Positions 20,452-22,620 of a stretch of 22,620 nt of DNA are shown here, in pieces. The notes below the pieces were generated by a model. It ran no database searches. It was given only the letters and a program-made list of their open reading frames with translations, and had not been told where the DNA came from. Position numbers and translations under genes: made by a program. This DNA comes from a virus, in the IMG/VR virus record IMGVR_UViG_3300028610_001249, positions 1-22,620 of that record. One strand, 5' to 3'. How positions within the stretch are numbered: position 1 is the first letter of the stretch; each line of letters starts with the position of its first letter.

Positions 20452-21529
20452 GGTGCGGTCGCAAGATTTGTTGGGGTCGCTGGCGTCCGGTGTGTCGGCG
20501 GGACTGAAGGCCTACGGTGGTGCCAAGTTCGCCGAGGGGGAACAACGCCGCAAGTCGGCCGAGGAGGAAGCGAAGCAACAAGAGGCGGAAGAAAAAGAGC
20601 GGCAGAAAGACCTCAAAGAGCGCCGGAGAGACCTGGAGTTCAATCAGTTCCGAGCGGCTGGCGGTGATCCCTTCGCTATGTTCATGGTTGAGCAGTACGG
20701 CAAGTTTGATGCCGGACGCGCCTTCACCAAAGATGAGCATAAGCGTCTCTTTGAAGACTTCGGGGCACGCGAAGCCGAAGAGGCTGGTGAGAATGAACGC
20801 CTCTTTGAAGCCATGCAGGATACCGGGGTGGACCCGACCGAGGCGTCGGCGGCGTTTTTCGGACAATTCCTTGAAGAAACAGGGCAAGCTCCGGCCGATA
20901 TGGGAACGGCGGGCGGGCGGGCGCAAGTAATGCCGTTTGTTCACGAGGCCCAGACCATGCTTCCCCCGATCAGTCGCACACTTGAGGCTGTCGGTATGCC
21001 CGGCAAAGACCCGTTGCCGGTGTTACTCGCTGGCGGTAGAGAGCGGGCATACAAAAGAAAACTCGCCAAAGCGCAGGAAGAACAAGATATCAAGGCGGCC
21101 GTCAAGCCACCGAAGAAAACCAAGCCGCCCGTAACAAAACTTCAGGAGAAGAACCTTATCGGTGAGGCCGTCAAGGCGGATCGCGCCAAGATACTCAGCG
21201 ACGCCCAGGAATATATTTATCAACTCGAAGACAGGGGTCTACCAACCCCACCCGCAGGCATTAAATCACGCGCCGGGCTCAAAGCCGCCGCCCGTTGGGG
21301 CGTGAAACTTATGAAAGATAAGCCGGGTTGGTTTACCGGCGACGAAGAGGCCCCCGACTCTACGTTTCATAAAATGTTGGAACAATACGACTTGCTTGGT
21401 ACGGCGAGGGGACGAGGGGCAACACGCAAGACCCTACGGGCGCGGTTCCCGGAAATCTATATCGAGGATGCTCTGACGCCAGATGAAGATAAAGAACTTG
21501 AAGAGTTGTTGCGCAAGGCCGGGGGGTAG
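20444..21529 (+). CDS. 361-residue probable internal/ejection protein with a charged coiled coil
   Basis: The start ATG 20444 (MAKVRSQDLLGSLASGVSAG) has GAGG about 10 nt upstream; an earlier in-frame ATG at 20396 lies deep in the previous gene. A Gly/Ala-rich amphipathic lead is followed by a very charged coiled coil (about 30-65: RRKSAEEEAKQQEAEEKERQ) and alpha-helical sequence to the end, with a basic Pro/Lys stretch (AAVKPPKKTKPPVTK at about 220-234). Helix-rich proteins of this sort after the tail genes are usually packaged in the capsid and ejected with the DNA. That is inference from position and composition. It overlaps the next GTG by one base. Confidence 0.6.
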   Translation: MAKVRSQDLLGSLASGVSAGLKAYGGAKFAEGEQRRKSAEEEAKQQEAEEKERQKDLKERRRDLEFNQFRAAGGDPFAMFMVEQYGKFDAGRAFTKDEHKRLFEDFGAREAEEAGENERLFEAMQDTGVDPTEASAAFFGQFLEETGQAPADMGTAGGRAQVMPFVHEAQTMLPPISRTLEAVGMPGKDPLPVLLAGGRERAYKRKLAKAQEEQDIKAAVKPPKKTKPPVTKLQEKNLIGEAVKADRAKILSDAQEYIYQLEDRGLPTPPAGIKSRAGLKAAARWGVKLMKDKPGWFTGDEEAPDSTFHKMLEQYDLLGTARGRGATRKTLRARFPEIYIEDALTPDEDKELEELLRKAGG

Positions 21530-22620
21530 TGGACACCTCTCAATTAACGGTTTCCGAGAAGCGTCGCCTGCTTGAGTTGCTTAGGAAGCGCGGGGGTGTG
21601 CCGGGTCCAACTCAACAAGATCAAACTGAATTACCGCCTGTCGATTTTGCTGGTTATCGCACCCCCATGCCCGCCGCAACTACGCGGGTCGATCCATCGT
21701 ATTTTGAGCCGGACATACCCAAACAGAAGGGGCTACTGCGTCCGGGCACGACCGAGGCGATAATGAGCAGAATATCCAGTCCCAGACTATCGCTTGCTGA
21801 GGGACTACCCGGCGAGAGGATGTTTGAGGGTGATATCGCAGAAAAGATACGGCGTGTGGCCGGTAATCTTGCTCTGGGTGCGACCGAGTTTATTCCCAGC
21901 ATGGCCCTGAGTTTGGCAGAAGATCCCATTGGTACGGCTAAGGGATTGGTGGAGTTCTTTCCCGATGTGGCTACCCGAATAGATAAAGCACTCGGACCGG
22001 GCCTTGCTCCTGGTATGCCGATTGAAACACCGAGCGGTCGACTTATTCCCCGCAAGAAAGTAACTGAACCTGAACGGGTTGAAGCCCGACGGGAATTGGG
22101 CGAAGACCCGTTTGCTGTGGCGCTGGCGGCATTGCCGTTCCTCAAGGGCATCAGGGGCGCCAGAGCACCGAAAGCCGCCGTCAAGGCAAAGCCGATTGAA
22201 CCTGCCCGCACAATAGCCGAGAAGGGGCCAATTAAGCCCGTGGCTGAACGACCACCGGTTACTAAGCCCACCGTTGGTCCCGCCGCAGTTGAGGCCGCCG
22301 CCAAACCCCAACTCCGCCACGCTGGATTAAGGCCAAAAGAAGTTATCAAGAGTGTTGAAGCTATCGGTAAGGGCATCAAGAAAACCGCCACCGAGGTCTC
22401 ACGTATCACCGACGAAATAGTGCAGAAGGCCAAGACGCCACCTGAAATTAAATTGGGCGTAGAAGAAGCCAAGACTGCTATGATTGAGCATGACCGGCAG
22501 ATCAGGCGGGCTGAGTCTACGTCTACGCTGTTCAAGAAGACGATTGAAGAAGCGGTGCCTAAGATCAAGGGAGAGACACTAACGGACAGCCGCCAGATGT
22601 TGATGCTCCACGCCTTTGAG
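21529..22620 (+). CDS. Large probable ejection/internal virion protein, 5' part (runs off the window)
   Basis: The frame starts at GTG 21529, in the TAGTG overlap with the previous stop and behind a G-rich ribosome site, and stays open for 364 codons to the window end. Visible parts are a basic N-terminal helix (VSEKRRLLELLRKRGG), a Pro-rich linker, an Ala/Gly/Leu-rich amphipathic or membrane-active stretch at about 112-142 (AGNLALGATEFIPSMALSLA), a hydrophobic short run (FAVALAALPFL), a Lys/Ala/Pro-rich low-complexity linker (about 205-262), and a charged helical region. This is the look of large podoviral ejection proteins that cross the envelope. Any enzymatic domain would lie beyond the window. 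Confidence 0.65.
   Translation, partial: MDTSQLTVSEKRRLLELLRKRGGVPGPTQQDQTELPPVDFAGYRTPMPAATTRVDPSYFEPDIPKQKGLLRPGTTEAIMSRISSPRLSLAEGLPGERMFEGDIAEKIRRVAGNLALGATEFIPSMALSLAEDPIGTAKGLVEFFPDVATRIDKALGPGLAPGMPIETPSGRLIPRKKVTEPERVEARRELGEDPFAVALAALPFLKGIRGARAPKAAVKAKPIEPARTIAEKGPIKPVAERPPVTKPTVGPAAVEAAAKPQLRHAGLRPKEVIKSVEAIGKGIKKTATEVSRITDEIVQKAKTPPEIKLGVEEAKTAMIEHDRQIRRAESTSTLFKKTIEEAVPKIKGETLTDSRQMLMLHAFE

Noticed and set aside
20231-20944. 237-codon minus-strand frame with a Leu/Phe-rich run
   Set aside because: The Leu/Phe run is the reverse reading of the charged coiled coil in the gene at 20444; not independent coding.
21654-22568. Long open frame of 304 codons on the minus strand over the last gene
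   Set aside because: It is antisense to a continuous, well-started plus-strand frame, has Ser/Ala/Gly-rich non-protein-like composition, and no ribosome site; it is a shadow of the codon bias of the real gene.
1-22620. CRISPR array, tRNA, rRNA, integrase or insertion-sequence ends
   Set aside because: I found no regularly spaced repeats, cloverleaf sequences, recombinase motifs or terminal inverted repeats.

Overview
The window reads as one continuous piece of a tailed double-stranded DNA phage genome (or a closely packed prophage), most likely a short-tailed, podovirus-like virus. The basis is gene order and protein signatures: a terminase large subunit with a Walker A variant and a nuclease triad, a 613-residue portal, an acidic scaffold, a probable HK97-fold major capsid protein, two adaptor-like proteins, a large nozzle-like tail protein and the start of probable internal/ejection proteins. 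Genes are packed head to tail, very often with ATGA, GTGA or TAATG start/stop overlaps. I see no integrase, tRNA, rRNA, CRISPR array, polymerase or recognisable lysis gene, so lifestyle and host cannot be fixed. The promoter-like sequences (TTGACT/TATAGA, TTGACA/CATATT) and the many AGGAGG-type ribosome sites suit a bacterial host using a standard sigma-70-type polymerase.

Region 1 (1-3592, rightward) is an accessory cluster of very small genes: Cys-rich zinc-ribbon-like proteins, a free-standing HNH-AP2 homing endonuclease, short unknowns, and an exported or membrane-anchored protein of 220 residues. It shows recent rearrangement: a perfect 144-bp direct repeat shared by two adjacent genes, an out-of-frame remnant of a hexapeptide acyltransferase, and an 11-G tract inside the endonuclease gene. 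Several small genes listed here are under 60 codons and were found by following stop/start overlaps.

Region 2 (3594-5919, leftward) holds a ribbon-helix-helix DNA-binding protein, a one-helix membrane protein, a coiled-coil protein, a conserved-looking phage protein, a short sliding-clamp-like protein and two small unknowns. It is read from a good promoter at 5962-5990 whose spacer carries a 7-bp-arm palindrome (5966-5982), a likely operator. A rightward promoter (6035-6063) lies back to back with it, so 5920-6205 is the control region between leftward and rightward transcription. A repressor for the palindrome could be the ribbon-helix-helix protein, but that is inference.

Region 3 (6206-22620, rightward) is the late/virion module. 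It opens with a helix-turn-helix protein, two zinc-ribbon proteins and a C2H2-like mini-protein, then a probable small terminase, large terminase, portal, a small unknown, scaffold, major capsid protein, a decoration-like protein, two small proteins, two adaptor-like proteins, the nozzle-like protein, and three probable internal virion proteins, the last running off the window end.

The most unusual observation is that two consecutive tail genes (16498-17205 and 17186-20020) begin with convincing Sec-type signal peptides, although phage tail parts normally assemble in the cytoplasm. Other notable points are a protein-like reading frame continuing past a TAA stop at 3929-3931, and duplicated ribosome-site cassettes.
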